Assembly (NCBI RefSeq): GCF_013523165.1
Contig: NZ_JAAMQI010000008.1
Location: 124,001 to 188,000 of the forward strand
DNA length: 64,000 nucleotides
DNA from: Pseudomonas entomophila
Lineage (GTDB): Bacteria; Pseudomonadota; Gammaproteobacteria; Pseudomonadales; Pseudomonadaceae
Direction: 5' to 3'
Numbering within the stretch: position 1 is the first letter of the stretch; each line of letters opens with the position of its first letter. Position numbers and translations under genes: made by a program. Below, piece by piece: positions 9,266-18,464 of this stretch. Under the pieces are notes generated by a model that made no database searches, was not told the DNA's origin, and saw only the letters and a program-made list of their open reading frames with translations.

Positions 9266-10099
9266 CTAGCCATAACGCCCCGTGATGTAGTCTTCGGTCT
9301 GCTTCTTGGCCGGGTTGGTGAACAACGTGTCGGTGTCGCCGAACTCTACCAGCTTGCCCATGTACATGAACGCGGTGTAGTCGGAAACGCGCGCGGCCTG
9401 CTGCATGTTGTGGGTGACGATGACGATGGTGTACTTGGACTTGAGCTCGTAGATCAGCTCCTCGACCTTGAGCGTGGAGATCGGGTCCAGCGCCGAGCAC
9501 GGCTCGTCGAGCAGCAGGACTTCCGGCTCGACGGCGATGGTGCGGGCGATGACCAGACGCTGCTGCTGGCCACCGGACAGGCCCAGGGCCGAGTCATGCA
9601 GGCGGTCCTTGACCTCGTCCCACAGCGCGGCGCCCTTGAGCGCCCATTCGACGGCCTCGTCGAGGGTGCGCTTCTTGTTGATGCCCTGGATACGCAGGCC
9701 GTAGACCACGTTCTCGTAGATGGTCTTGGGGAACGGGTTGGGCTTCTGGAAGACCATGCCCACCCGGCGCCGCAGCTCGGCGACGTCCTCGCCCTTGCGG
9801 TAGATGTTGTTGCCATACAGGTTGATCGCACCGTCCACCCGGCAGCCATCGACCAGGTCGTTCATGCGGTTGAAGGTGCGCAGCAAGGTCGACTTGCCGC
9901 AGCCGGACGGACCGATGAAGGCCGTCACGCGCTGCTTGGGGATGTTCATCGCGACATCGAACAGGGCCTGCTTGTCACCGTAGAACAGGCTCAGGCCCGG
10001 GACTTCGATGGCCACCGTTTCGTCGGCCAGGCGCAGGCCCTGTTTGTCGCGACCCAGCGCGCTCATGTCGATGCCGCGGGAATGCGTGTCGTGTTGCAT
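9266..10099 (-). CDS. pstB: Phosphate ABC transporter ATPase PstB
   Basis: The ATP-binding subunit that powers phosphate import with PstC and PstA. All ABC motifs are intact: Walker [10 protein letters not shown] (63-71), Q loop in [10 protein letters not shown] (about 115-124), signature LSGGQ (174-178), Walker B LLLDEP (195-200) and the switch His in [11 protein letters not shown]. It has 277 residues, slightly longer than E. coli PstB because of an N-terminal extension of about 20 residues. It lies 93 bases after pstA. Confidence 0.97.
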   Translation of the reverse strand: MQHDTHSRGIDMSALGRDKQGLRLADETVAIEVPGLSLFYGDKQALFDVAMNIPKQRVTAFIGPSGCGKSTLLRTFNRMNDLVDGCRVDGAINLYGNNIYRKGEDVAELRRRVGMVFQKPNPFPKTIYENVVYGLRIQGINKKRTLDEAVEWALKGAALWDEVKDRLHDSALGLSGGQQQRLVIARTIAVEPEVLLLDEPCSALDPISTLKVEELIYELKSKYTIVIVTHNMQQAARVSDYTAFMYMGKLVEFGDTDTLFTNPAKKQTEDYITGRYG

Positions 10100-10192
10100 G
10101 TTCTTACTCCGTTAGTCGCTTCGAGCTGCAAGCTTCACCGTGGGGCGCCCGCGACGATCGGCTCGCCGCGGGTGACGTGTGGCTCGAAGGCT

Positions 10193-11863
10193 TCAGCTGT
10201 CGAGTGCCTTGTACTTTTCACGCAGGTGGTTACGAATCCAGACCGCCGACAGGTTCAGGGTGGCGATCACCAGCACCAGCAACAGGGCGGTGGCGTAGAC
10301 CAGGGGCCGCGCGGCCTCGACGTTGGGGCTCTGGAAGCCGACGTCGTAGATGTGGAAGCCCAGGTGCATGATCTTCTGGTCCAGGTGCAGGTAGGGGTAG
10401 TTGCCATCGAGCGGCAACGACGGCGCCAGCTTCACCACGCCCACCAGCATCAGCGGCGCCACCTCGCCCGCGGCACGGGCCACGGCGAGGATCATGCCGG
10501 TCATCATGGCCGGGCTGGCCATGGGCAGGACGATCTTCCACAGCGTCTCGGCCTTGGTCGCGCCCAGCGCCAGGGAGCCTTCACGGACCGTGCGCGGGAT
10601 GCGTGCCAGGCCTTCCTCGGTGGCCACGATCACCACCGGCACGGCCAGCAGCGCCAGGGTCAGCGACGCCCAGAGCAGCCCGGGGGTGCCGAGGGTCGGT
10701 GCCGGCAGGGCTTCGGGGAAGAACAGTCGGTCGATGGAGCCGCCCAGCACGTAGACGAAGAAGCCCAGACCGAACACGCCGTAGACGATCGCCGGGACAC
10801 CGGCCAGGTTGTTCACGGCGATACGGATCAGCCGCGTGACGGGACCCTGGCGGGCGTACTCGCGCAGGTAGACGGCGGCCAGCACGCCGAACGGGGTCAC
10901 GATCACCGCCATGATCAAGGTCATCATCACGGTGCCAAAGATGGCCGGGAAGATCCCGCCCTCGGTGTTGGCCTCACGCGGATCGTCGCTCAGGAACTCC
11001 CAGACCTTGCTGAAATAGGTGCTCAGCTTGGTCAGCGTGGACATGCCGTTGGGCTGGTAGGCATGGACCACCTTGCTCAGGTTGATCTCCACCTCGCGCC
11101 CGTTGCCATCGCGTGCCACCAGGGCATCGCGGGCGAAGTCCCGGTGCAGGGTGCCGAGCCGCTCCTCGATCGCCTGGTAGCGGCTGTTGAGTTCGGCGCG
11201 CTCGGCGTCCATGTCGGCCTGGGCGGCGGCGTCGAGCTTGCCGTCGAGTTCCAGCTTGCGGCCATGCAGGCGCAGGCGCTCCAGTCCATGGTTGATGGCG
11301 CCGATGTCGGATTTTTCGAGACGCTGCAGCTGGTCGGCCAACTGGCTGGCGCGCTTGAGCCGGGTTTGCAGCTCGGCCCAGGCGGCTTGCCCTTCGGCGA
11401 CCACGCGGCCGTCTTCCTTGACGCTGACCAGGTACCCGTAGAAGTTGCCCCACTCGCGCCGTTCCAGGGCCATGAGGTCGGCAGGCTTCTGCGGGTCCAC
11501 CAGCCACTCGCCGACGACCCAGCTGAAATCGTTGCCGTTGAGGTCGCGGTTGCCGATCTTCACCAGCTCGCGGGTCATGAACTCCGGGCCTTCGTCCGGG
11601 ACCGGCAGCCCGGCCCCCTTGAGGCGGGCGCGGGGGACTTCTTCGGCCTGCACCACCTCGCCGATCACCACGTGATCGGCCTGGCCAGGCACCTTGTAGG
11701 TGGCCTGGACGATGTCAGCAGGCCAGAAATGACCCAGGCCACGGACGGCGATCACGGCCAGCAAGCCCACGGTCATGATCACCGCGATGGCGACGGCGCC
11801 ACCGCTGATCCAGACGCCGGGAGCGCCGCTCTTGAACCAGCCCTTGAGGGAATCCTTTTTCAC
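10193..11863 (-). CDS. pstA: Phosphate ABC transporter permease PstA, long form
   Basis: One of the two membrane channels of the Pst importer. At 556 residues it is nearly twice the E. coli length. After a first transmembrane helix (about 18-40) comes an insertion of roughly 220 residues, largely hydrophilic and with a coiled-coil-like part (QTRLKRASQLADQLQRL; DMDAERAELNSRYQAIEERL). The conserved permease half begins near residue 290, with the EAA-loop region (EGSLALGATKAETLWKIVLP) that contacts PstB near 430. It starts 18 bases after the pstC stop. The long form is known in pseudomonads; the insert's role is not evident. Confidence 0.93.
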   Translation of the reverse strand: MKKDSLKGWFKSGAPGVWISGGAVAIAVIMTVGLLAVIAVRGLGHFWPADIVQATYKVPGQADHVVIGEVVQAEEVPRARLKGAGLPVPDEGPEFMTRELVKIGNRDLNGNDFSWVVGEWLVDPQKPADLMALERREWGNFYGYLVSVKEDGRVVAEGQAAWAELQTRLKRASQLADQLQRLEKSDIGAINHGLERLRLHGRKLELDGKLDAAAQADMDAERAELNSRYQAIEERLGTLHRDFARDALVARDGNGREVEINLSKVVHAYQPNGMSTLTKLSTYFSKVWEFLSDDPREANTEGGIFPAIFGTVMMTLIMAVIVTPFGVLAAVYLREYARQGPVTRLIRIAVNNLAGVPAIVYGVFGLGFFVYVLGGSIDRLFFPEALPAPTLGTPGLLWASLTLALLAVPVVIVATEEGLARIPRTVREGSLALGATKAETLWKIVLPMASPAMMTGMILAVARAAGEVAPLMLVGVVKLAPSLPLDGNYPYLHLDQKIMHLGFHIYDVGFQSPNVEAARPLVYATALLLVLVIATLNLSAVWIRNHLREKYKALDS

Positions 11864-11880
11864 GGATCTCTACCTTTCTA

Positions 11881-14169
11881 TCAAAGCGACGAGTATTTCT
11901 TGCGCAGACGCTGGCGAATCAGCTCGGCCAAGGTGTTCATCACGAAGGTGAACATCAGCAACACCAGCGCGGCGAGGAACAAGACGCGATAGTGGCTGCC
12001 ACCGACTTCCGACTCGGGCATCTCCACCGCGACGTTGGCGGCCAGGGTGCGCATGCCTTCGAACAGGTTCATCTCCATCACCGGGGTGTTGCCGGTGGCC
12101 ATCAGCACGATCATGGTCTCCCCGACCGCACGGCCCATGCCGATCATCAGCGCCGAGAAGATGCCCGGGCTGGCGGTCAGGATGACCACGCGGGTCAAGG
12201 TCTGCCAGGGCGTGGCGCCCAGGGCCAGCGAGCCCAGGGTCAGGCTGCGCGGCACGCTGAACACGGCGTCTTCGGCGATCGAGTAGATGTTCGGGATGAC
12301 CGCGAAGCCCATGGCGATACCGACCACCAGGGCGTTGCGCTGGTCGTAGGTGATCCCCAGGTCGTTGGTGATCCACAGCCGCATGTCGCCGCCGAAGAAC
12401 CAGGTCTCGAGGAACGGGCTCATGGACAGGGCCAGCCAGCCGGTGAAGAGGATCACCGGGATCAGGATCGCCGCTTCCCAGCCATCCGGGACGCGCAGGC
12501 GCAACGACTCGGGCAGTCGGCTCCAGATGAAGCCGGCCAGCAGGATACCGACCGGCAGCATCAGGAACAGGCTGAACACACCGGGCAGGTGGCCTTCCAG
12601 GTAGGGCGCCAGGAACAGGCCGGCGAAGAAGCCCAGGATCACCGTCGGCATCGCCTCCATCAGCTCGATCACCGGCTTGACCTTGCGGCGCATGCCTGGC
12701 GCCATGAAGTAGGCGGTGTAGATGGCGGCGGCGATGGCCAGCGGAGCCGCCAGGATCATCGCGTAGAAGGCCGCCTTCAGGGTACCGAAGGTCAGGGGCG
12801 ACAGGCTGAGCTTGGGCTCGAAGTCGGTGTTGGAGGCGGTCGACTGCCAGACGTACTTGGGTTCGTCGTAATTCTCGTACCAGACCTTGCCCCACAGCGC
12901 ACTCATCGAGACTTCCGGGTGCGGGTTGCGCAGGCTCAGCGGCAGCAGCTTGCCACCTTCTTCGATCAGGATGCGGTTGGCCCGTGGCGAGAGCGCCAGG
13001 ATGCCTGCGCCGTCGGCCACCGGCTCGACCAGCAGGGTACGGTGGGCGGTGCTGTGGAAGACGCCGAGCTGGCCTGCGCTGTCGAGGGCGACGAAGCCCT
13101 TGCGGCGCTCTTCGGCATCGATCTGCACGACCGGCGCGGTGCCCATCTGGAAGGTGCGAATCTGCTTGAGGCGTTGCTCACCGTCCGGGTCGCGGGCCAT
13201 GAACCACTGGGCCAGGCCACCCTTGGAGTCGCCCAGGATCAGCGAGATGCCACCGACCAGCTGGGTGCTAGCGGTGATTTCGGCGGTGCCGTCCTCGAGC
13301 AGCTTGTAGCGGCCATTGAGGCTCTTGTCGCGCAGGCTGAAGACGTCGGCGTTGGCCCGGCCATTGATCACGTACAGCCACTGCTGACGGGGGTCGACGT
13401 ACAATGCCTTGACCGCCTCGGTCATCTGCGGCAGGTCGATACGGGCCTGCTCGGTGCTGACCTCGCCGGTCATCATGTTCTCTTCGCGGGTCAGCGACAG
13501 TACCTGCAGGTGCGCACCGGTGGAGCCGGCCACGACCAGGGTCTCGCCGTTGACGTTCAGGCTGACGTGGTCCAGGGCACGGCCCTGCTCGTCCAGGGTG
13601 AACGGCGTTTCCCCGTAGGGATAGCCAACCTGCGAATCGATGGTTTTCTTGTTGTCCGGGTAGGTGATCTTGTAGCTGTGGTTGAACACCAGCGCCTGGC
13701 CATTGGACAGGCCGAGCACCACCAGCGGGCTGCCAGGCTGGTCGGCACCGATGGAGGTGACCTGGGTGCCGACTGGCAGAGGCAGGTTCACGCGCTTGAG
13801 TGCCTCGCCGGTCTTGGTGTCGAAGAACAGCACCTGACCCTGGTCGGAAACCCGCATGCCCACCAGATTCTGCTCTTCGAGGGCGATCATCAGCGGCTTG
13901 CCGGCATCCTGCTGCAGCCAGGTCGGCGTCAGGGCCTTCTTGCTGGTCAGTTCGGCGCCCTGGAACAGCGGCAGCACCACGTAGGCCAGGTAGAAGAAGA
14001 TCAAGGTGATGGCTGCCAGCACGGCAAGCCCGCCGACCAGCACGTACCAGCGCGTCAGGCGGTCCTTGAGGGCGCGCAGACGGCGCTTGCGTTGCAGCTC
14101 GGGCGTATTGAAATCAATCCGCACGGGAGGAGAATTTTGGGTCATGGTGGAGTTGGCCAGATCATTCAT
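11881..14169 (-). CDS. pstC: Phosphate ABC transporter permease PstC, long form
   Basis: The second membrane channel of the Pst importer, 762 residues from ATG 14169 (a GTG at 14175 is also in frame). A transmembrane helix at about 45-70 is followed by about 380 residues of beta-rich, repeat-like sequence resembling a beta-propeller (DQGQVLFFDTKTGEALKR; SNGQALVFNHSYKI; TLVVAGSTGAHLQVLSL). The standard five-to-six-helix permease core then starts near residue 460 and holds the EAA loop (LGSLALGATPWQTLTRVVI). The start lies only 23 bases from a Pho box, so the leader is very short. An AGGG about eight bases upstream may be the ribosome site. Confidence 0.92.
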   Translation of the reverse strand: MNDLANSTMTQNSPPVRIDFNTPELQRKRRLRALKDRLTRWYVLVGGLAVLAAITLIFFYLAYVVLPLFQGAELTSKKALTPTWLQQDAGKPLMIALEEQNLVGMRVSDQGQVLFFDTKTGEALKRVNLPLPVGTQVTSIGADQPGSPLVVLGLSNGQALVFNHSYKITYPDNKKTIDSQVGYPYGETPFTLDEQGRALDHVSLNVNGETLVVAGSTGAHLQVLSLTREENMMTGEVSTEQARIDLPQMTEAVKALYVDPRQQWLYVINGRANADVFSLRDKSLNGRYKLLEDGTAEITASTQLVGGISLILGDSKGGLAQWFMARDPDGEQRLKQIRTFQMGTAPVVQIDAEERRKGFVALDSAGQLGVFHSTAHRTLLVEPVADGAGILALSPRANRILIEEGGKLLPLSLRNPHPEVSMSALWGKVWYENYDEPKYVWQSTASNTDFEPKLSLSPLTFGTLKAAFYAMILAAPLAIAAAIYTAYFMAPGMRRKVKPVIELMEAMPTVILGFFAGLFLAPYLEGHLPGVFSLFLMLPVGILLAGFIWSRLPESLRLRVPDGWEAAILIPVILFTGWLALSMSPFLETWFFGGDMRLWITNDLGITYDQRNALVVGIAMGFAVIPNIYSIAEDAVFSVPRSLTLGSLALGATPWQTLTRVVILTASPGIFSALMIGMGRAVGETMIVLMATGNTPVMEMNLFEGMRTLAANVAVEMPESEVGGSHYRVLFLAALVLLMFTFVMNTLAELIRQRLRKKYSSL

Positions 14170-14191
14170 GCGCACACCCTAGCGGTCCCGT

Positions 14192-14209
14192 ATGACAAAA
14201 ACATGACAG
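14192..14209 (-). promoter_or_regulatory. Pho box upstream of pstC
   Basis: Read on the minus strand the 18 bases are CTGTCATGTTTTTGTCAT: half sites CTGTCAT and TTGTCAT separated by four bases, a near-perfect PhoB site. It gives pstCAB-phoU a Pho promoter independent of pstS. A weak -10 (TAGGGT) is possible at 14176-14181. Confidence 0.82.
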
Positions 14210-14267
14210 CGCGTTGACGCAAGAAAGCCCGCCGCGCAGGGAGCCTGGCGTCGGACTGGAAAGTCGT

Positions 14268-14294
14268 GGAAGAGGCCGGTTGCCGGCCCCTTCC
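14268..14294 (-). terminator. Strong hairpin between pstS and pstC
   Basis: Twelve-base arms at 14268-14279 and 14283-14294 pair with one mismatch around a three-base loop, eight bases after the pstS stop. No T tract follows, so it could be a partial terminator or an mRNA stabiliser favouring the abundant binding protein. Confidence 0.6.
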
Positions 14295-14302
14295 TCCTCA
14301 CA

Positions 14303-15301
14303 TCACTGCTTGGCGACGTTGCCGGCGTGGGACAGGCCCAGGTCAGCCAGGGTCTTGTCGACCACCTTGGCCGGCAGCGGGATGTAACCGTCCTTGACCA
14401 CGACCTGCTGGCCAGCCTGGGACAGCACCATCTTGACGAACTCGGCTTCCAGCGGTGCCAGCGGCTTGTTCGGCGCCTTGTTGACGTAGACGTAGAGGAA
14501 GCGCGACAGCGGGTACTTGCCGTTCAGGGCGTTGGTCTCGTTGTCCTCGATGAACTCGCCACCCTCTTTCTTGGCCAGGGGCACGGTCTTGACGCTGGCG
14601 GTCTTGTAGCCGATGCCCGAGTAGCCGATGCCGTTCAGCGAGCTGCTGATCGACTGCACCACCGAAGCCGACCCTGGCTGCTCGTTGACGTTGGGCTTGA
14701 AGTCGCCCTTGCACAGGGCTTCTTCCTTGAAGTAGCCGTAGGTGCCGGACACCGAGTTGCGACCGAACAGCTGCACCGGCTTGTTGGCCAGGTCGCCGGT
14801 CACGCCCAGGTCACCCCAGGTCTTGACGTCGCTCTTGGCACCGCACAGGCGGGTGGACGAGAAGATCGCATCGACCTGCGCCATGGTCAGGCCCTTGATC
14901 GGGTTGTCCTTGTGCACGAACACGGCCAGGGCATCGACGGCCACCGGGATGGCGGTGGGCTTGTAGCCGTACTTCTGCTCGAACGCCTGCAGCTCGACGT
15001 CCTTCATCTTGCGGCTCATCGGGCCCAGGTTGGCGGTGCCTTCGGTCAACGCCGGTGGCGCGGTGGAGGAGCCGGCGGCCTGGATCTGGATGTTGACGTT
15101 CGGGTATTCCTTCTTGTAGGCCTCGGCCCACAGGGTCATCAGGTTCGCGAGGGTGTCGGATCCGACGCTGGAGAGGTTGCCCGATACACCGGTGGTCTTG
15201 GTGTAGGTCGGGATTGCAGGATCGACAGCGGCAACCGCGTTGGCGGTGGCGACGCCAGCGGCAGCGAATGTCAGGGCCGCCATCAAACGCTTCAGTTTCA
15301 T
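14303..15301 (-). CDS. pstS: Periplasmic phosphate-binding protein PstS
   Basis: The substrate-binding component of the Pst importer. A Sec signal peptide is clear ([22 protein letters not shown], cut near residue 22-25). The mature protein begins at a VDPAIP region and carries phosphate-binding loops such as VGSDTL (about 46-51) and [10 protein letters not shown] (about 180-190). It has 332 residues. It has its own Pho box 76 bases upstream and is separated from pstC by a hairpin. Confidence 0.96.
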   Translation of the reverse strand: MKLKRLMAALTFAAAGVATANAVAAVDPAIPTYTKTTGVSGNLSSVGSDTLANLMTLWAEAYKKEYPNVNIQIQAAGSSTAPPALTEGTANLGPMSRKMKDVELQAFEQKYGYKPTAIPVAVDALAVFVHKDNPIKGLTMAQVDAIFSSTRLCGAKSDVKTWGDLGVTGDLANKPVQLFGRNSVSGTYGYFKEEALCKGDFKPNVNEQPGSASVVQSISSSLNGIGYSGIGYKTASVKTVPLAKKEGGEFIEDNETNALNGKYPLSRFLYVYVNKAPNKPLAPLEAEFVKMVLSQAGQQVVVKDGYIPLPAKVVDKTLADLGLSHAGNVAKQ

Positions 15302-15376
15302 GCCTTGCTCCTAGCAGGAATAGGTGGGGTGCTGGATGGATCGGGCCCAAGTATCTGCAGGCCGCGTGAAGACTCT

Positions 15377-15394
15377 ATGACCACAATGTGACAA
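15377..15394 (-). promoter_or_regulatory. Pho box upstream of pstS
   Basis: The minus-strand sequence TTGTCACATTGTGGTCAT has half sites TTGTCAC and TGGTCAT spaced by four bases, matching the PhoB layout with two or three substitutions. The pstS ATG lies 76 bases downstream. Confidence 0.72.
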
Positions 15395-15476
15395 TTGGAT
15401 GAAAGGCCAGCACGGCGAGCGCGAAAGGCTCGCCGGGGGGTGCGAGGCCCTCGTGGGCCTCGCGTGGAGCATCGGC

Positions 15477-16766
15477 TCAGCGCTGGCGGCGCATCAGGTA
15501 GAGCCCGATCGACAGACCCAGGCCGCACAGGCCCGCCACGTAATACGCGGGCGCCATCGAGCTGAACTTGAGCAGCGCGGTGACCGCCATCGGCGTCAGG
15601 CCGCCGAAGAAGGCGTAGGCCACGTTGTAGGAGAACGACAGGCCGGTGAAGCGCACCACTGCCGGAAACGCCTTGACCATGACGAAGGGCACCGCGCCGA
15701 TCACGCCGACGCACAGGCCGGTCACGGCGTACAACCCGAACAGCCAGTCCGGCCGCGTGGCCAGGCTGTGGTAGAAGGTCCAGGAGCTGGCCAGCAGCAG
15801 CAGGCTGCCGATGGCCAGCACGCGCCCGGCGCCGAAGCGGTCGCACAGCCAGCCGGTGCCGATGCAGCCTGCGCTGAGCAGGACGATCGCCAGGCTGTTG
15901 GCCTTGAGCGCATCGGTGGGGCTGACGTGATAGAACGTCTGCAGCAGGGCCGGCGTCATCAGGATCACCACCACGATGCCGGCCGACAGCAGCCAGGTCA
16001 GCAGCATCGACAGCACGACCGCCGTACGGTGGTCACGCAGCACGGTGCGCAACGGCAGCTCGGCGGCCAGCGCCTTGCGCGTCTGCATTTCGGCGAAGAC
16101 CGGGGTTTCGTGCAGCCAGCGGCGCAGATAGACCGAGAATAGGCCGAACACACCGCCCAGCAGGAACGGAATGCGCCAGGCATAGTCGGCCACTTGCGCC
16201 GGGGTGTAGAGGCTGTTGATCAAGGTCGCCACCAGCGAACCGAGCAGGATGCCGGCGGTGAGGCCGGCGGTCAGGGTGCCGCAGGCATAGCCGGTGTTGC
16301 GGGCCGGTACGTGCTCGGACACGAACACCCAGGCGCCCGGCACTTCACCGCCGATCGCCGCGCCCTGCACCACGCGCATCAGCAGCAACAGGACCGGCGC
16401 CAGCAGGCCGATCTGCGCGTAGGTAGGCAGCAGGCCCATCACCAGGGTCGGCAGGGCCATCATCAGGATGCTCAGGGTGAACATCTTCTTGCGTCCGAGC
16501 AGGTCGCCGAAGTGCGCCATGACGATGCCGCCCAGCGGCCGGGCCAGGTACCCGGCGGCGAAGATGCCGAAGGTCTGCATCAGGCGCAGCCACTCGGGCA
16601 TCTCCGGGGGGAAGAACAGCTTGCCGACCACCGTGGCGAAGAACACGAAGATGATGAAGTCGTAGAATTCCAGCGCGCCGCCCAGGGCCGACAGCGACAG
16701 GGTCTTGTAGTCGCTGCGGGTGAGCGGGCGTGGGGGATGTTCGGTACTGGCTGGCACGGAAGTCAT
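15477..16766 (-). CDS. MFS transporter, metabolite:H+ symporter type
   Basis: A 429-residue, twelve-helix major facilitator. The N-terminal SALGGALEFYDFIIFVFFA and RPLGGIVMAHFGDLLGRKK (near residue 78) are typical of the MHS subgroup (ProP, KgtP, ShiA, citrate carriers). The mid-protein HETPVFAEMQTRKAL segment is the usual cytoplasmic loop. Substrate cannot be read from the sequence; organic acids or betaines are usual in the family. It is downstream of and convergent with nothing obvious, lying between pstS and a divergent thioesterase gene. Confidence 0.88.
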   Translation of the reverse strand: MTSVPASTEHPPRPLTRSDYKTLSLSALGGALEFYDFIIFVFFATVVGKLFFPPEMPEWLRLMQTFGIFAAGYLARPLGGIVMAHFGDLLGRKKMFTLSILMMALPTLVMGLLPTYAQIGLLAPVLLLLMRVVQGAAIGGEVPGAWVFVSEHVPARNTGYACGTLTAGLTAGILLGSLVATLINSLYTPAQVADYAWRIPFLLGGVFGLFSVYLRRWLHETPVFAEMQTRKALAAELPLRTVLRDHRTAVVLSMLLTWLLSAGIVVVILMTPALLQTFYHVSPTDALKANSLAIVLLSAGCIGTGWLCDRFGAGRVLAIGSLLLLASSWTFYHSLATRPDWLFGLYAVTGLCVGVIGAVPFVMVKAFPAVVRFTGLSFSYNVAYAFFGGLTPMAVTALLKFSSMAPAYYVAGLCGLGLSIGLYLMRRQR

Positions 16767-16839
16767 TGTCGTTCTCGGTCGGGGTCATGCACGCCGCGGG
16801 TTCCGCGGCGCCTGGCGGGCCGGTCACCATAGCAAACGG

Positions 16840-16935
16840 GCTGCAAGCTGCAAATTGGCGTGGCCTCGACGGCCTGCCAGCACCTGACTCGCCGCACGAC
16901 CGTGCGCGTGCGACCTGTAGCTTGTCGCTTGCAGC
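16840..16935. repeat. Intergenic inverted repeat (GCTGCAAGC words)
   Basis: GCTGCAAGCTGCAA at 16840-16853 is mirrored by TAGCTTGTCGCTTGCAGC at 16918-16935. This word also occurs alone at 10124-10136 (AGCTGCAAGCTTC) upstream of pstB. It resembles dispersed intergenic repeats of pseudomonads. It fills the gap between the divergent MFS and thioesterase genes; no gene is visible there. Confidence 0.5.
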
Positions 16936-17053
16936 TCAGCACTCCCCCCCAACCCCCCAAATCAGCGTAGAGTAAGCGCTTTGGCTGAACCGTTTCCCAC
17001 CGTGCCCGTCCAAGCGCCACCTAATGCAGCGTCACGGGTCAGAGGCCCCTCGC

Positions 17054-17452
17054 ATGATTGAGCTCGAACAAGAAGATCCTATCCCGCAAGGCGACCTGGC
17101 CTTGCAGATCACCGCGCTGCCGCGTGAAACCAACGGCTTCGGCGACATCTTCGGCGGTTGGCTGGTCGCCCAGATGGACCTGGCGGGCACGGCGATGGCC
17201 AGCCGGGTCGCGGGTGGACGGGTCGCCACGGTGGCGATCGACCGCATGGCGTTTCTGGTACCGGTCGCCGTAGGCGCGCAACTGTCCTTCTACACCCAGA
17301 CCCAGGACATCGGTCGCAGCTCGATCCGCATGATGGTCGAGGTGTGGAGCGACGATCCGCTGTCCAGCGAGTGGCGCAAGGTGACCGAAGCGGTCTTCGT
17401 CTTCGTCGCCATCGATGGCAGCGGGCGCACACGTTCCGTTCCGCGTCGCTAG
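17054..17452 (+). CDS. Acyl-CoA thioesterase, hotdog fold (YciA/BFIT type)
   Basis: A 132-residue hotdog-fold protein. The opening ETNGFGDIFGGWLVAQMDLAG is the thioesterase signature, with an Asp at the position used for catalysis in YciA-type enzymes, and VDRMAFL-like VAIDRMAFLVPV follows near residue 72. Such enzymes hydrolyse acyl-CoA esters in the cytosol. ATG 17054 is used. A second hotdog thioesterase of the same broad family lies at 40353. Confidence 0.88.
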   Translation: MIELEQEDPIPQGDLALQITALPRETNGFGDIFGGWLVAQMDLAGTAMASRVAGGRVATVAIDRMAFLVPVAVGAQLSFYTQTQDIGRSSIRMMVEVWSDDPLSSEWRKVTEAVFVFVAIDGSGRTRSVPRR

Positions 17453-17520
17453 GTACAGCAACGCTCGAGGCGTCGGCACTGTCCGACGCTCTGCCTGGCA
17501 TCGTTCAATGAGGCTTGCAC

Positions 17521-18417
17521 ATGATGGATCACACGGTCGAAACCCTGCGCCTTGGCGACCTTGATTGCTGGCGCATCACCACCGGCAGCGCCGAACTGGT
17601 GATCGCCCGCCAGGGCGCCCAGGTACTCCGCTATCGCCAGAGCGATCAGCCGCCGGTGGTATGGCTGAGCGAAGAGGCCCTGTTCCACACGGGCAAATCG
17701 GTGCGCGGCGGTGTGCCCGTGTGCTGGCCCTGGTTCGGCAACCTGCAACGCAACCCCCAGGCCGTCCAGGCGATGTACCACGACGCCGAGGCGCCTGCCC
17801 ATGGGTTGGCGCGTACCCGCGAGTGGCAGTCGTCGGGCATCGAATCGACCGAGGACGGGCTGCGCATGACGCTGCACCTGCCCCAGGCCGAGGGCGCGCT
17901 GCCGGGGTGGCCGCACCACGTGCGGCTGACGTTGACCGTCGAGCTGGCGCACGACTTGCGCCTGACCCTGACCAGCCACAACCTCGGCCAGGACGACGTC
18001 ACCTTCAGCCAGGCGCTGCACAGCTACCTGGCGGTCAGTGACGTGCGCCAGGTCAGCGTCGAGGGCGTCGACGGCCTGGACTACGTGGAAACCCTGGCCG
18101 AGTGGGCAACGCGCCGGCAACAGGGGGCCTTGACCTTCGCCGGCGAAACCGACCGCATCTACCTGGACGCGCCGGATCACCTGGCGATCGTCGACCCGGC
18201 CTGGGCACGTCGACTCAGCCTGCATACCACAGGGTCGCGCTCGGCGGTGATCTGGAACCCATGGACCGAGCGGGCACGCGCGTTGCCGGACATGGCCGAC
18301 GAGGCGTGGCAAGGCATGCTGTGCATCGAGACGGCCAATGCCTGGGACGACACCGTGACGCTGGCGCCTGGCCAAACACATGCACTGAGCGTGCGCTTCA
18401 CCTGCGAGGCGCTGTAA
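17521..18417 (+). CDS. D-hexose-6-phosphate mutarotase-like protein (YeaD family)
   Basis: An aldose-1-epimerase superfamily beta-sandwich. Family features are GGVPVCWPWFG near residue 64, PAHGLARTREW near 95, YLAVSDVRQVSVEG near 165 and IWNPWTERARALPDM near 245. YeaD-type enzymes interconvert anomers of glucose-6-phosphate or related sugars. Start is ATG 17521 (298 residues), placed by GAGG seven bases upstream; an ATG follows directly at 17524 and an in-frame TTG lies at 17515. It is 68 bases after the thioesterase gene. Confidence 0.88.
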   Translation: MMDHTVETLRLGDLDCWRITTGSAELVIARQGAQVLRYRQSDQPPVVWLSEEALFHTGKSVRGGVPVCWPWFGNLQRNPQAVQAMYHDAEAPAHGLARTREWQSSGIESTEDGLRMTLHLPQAEGALPGWPHHVRLTLTVELAHDLRLTLTSHNLGQDDVTFSQALHSYLAVSDVRQVSVEGVDGLDYVETLAEWATRRQQGALTFAGETDRIYLDAPDHLAIVDPAWARRLSLHTTGSRSAVIWNPWTERARALPDMADEAWQGMLCIETANAWDDTVTLAPGQTHALSVRFTCEAL

Positions 18418-18464
18418 GCGTCGCCTTCCCGCACGATGGCGGCGCAGAGCCGCCTGGTATGGGC

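Noticed and set aside
8801..11992. A very long plus-strand open frame across phoU-pstB-pstA
   Set aside because: It is a GC-rich shadow of the intact genes on the other strand; its translation has low-complexity composition and no domain.
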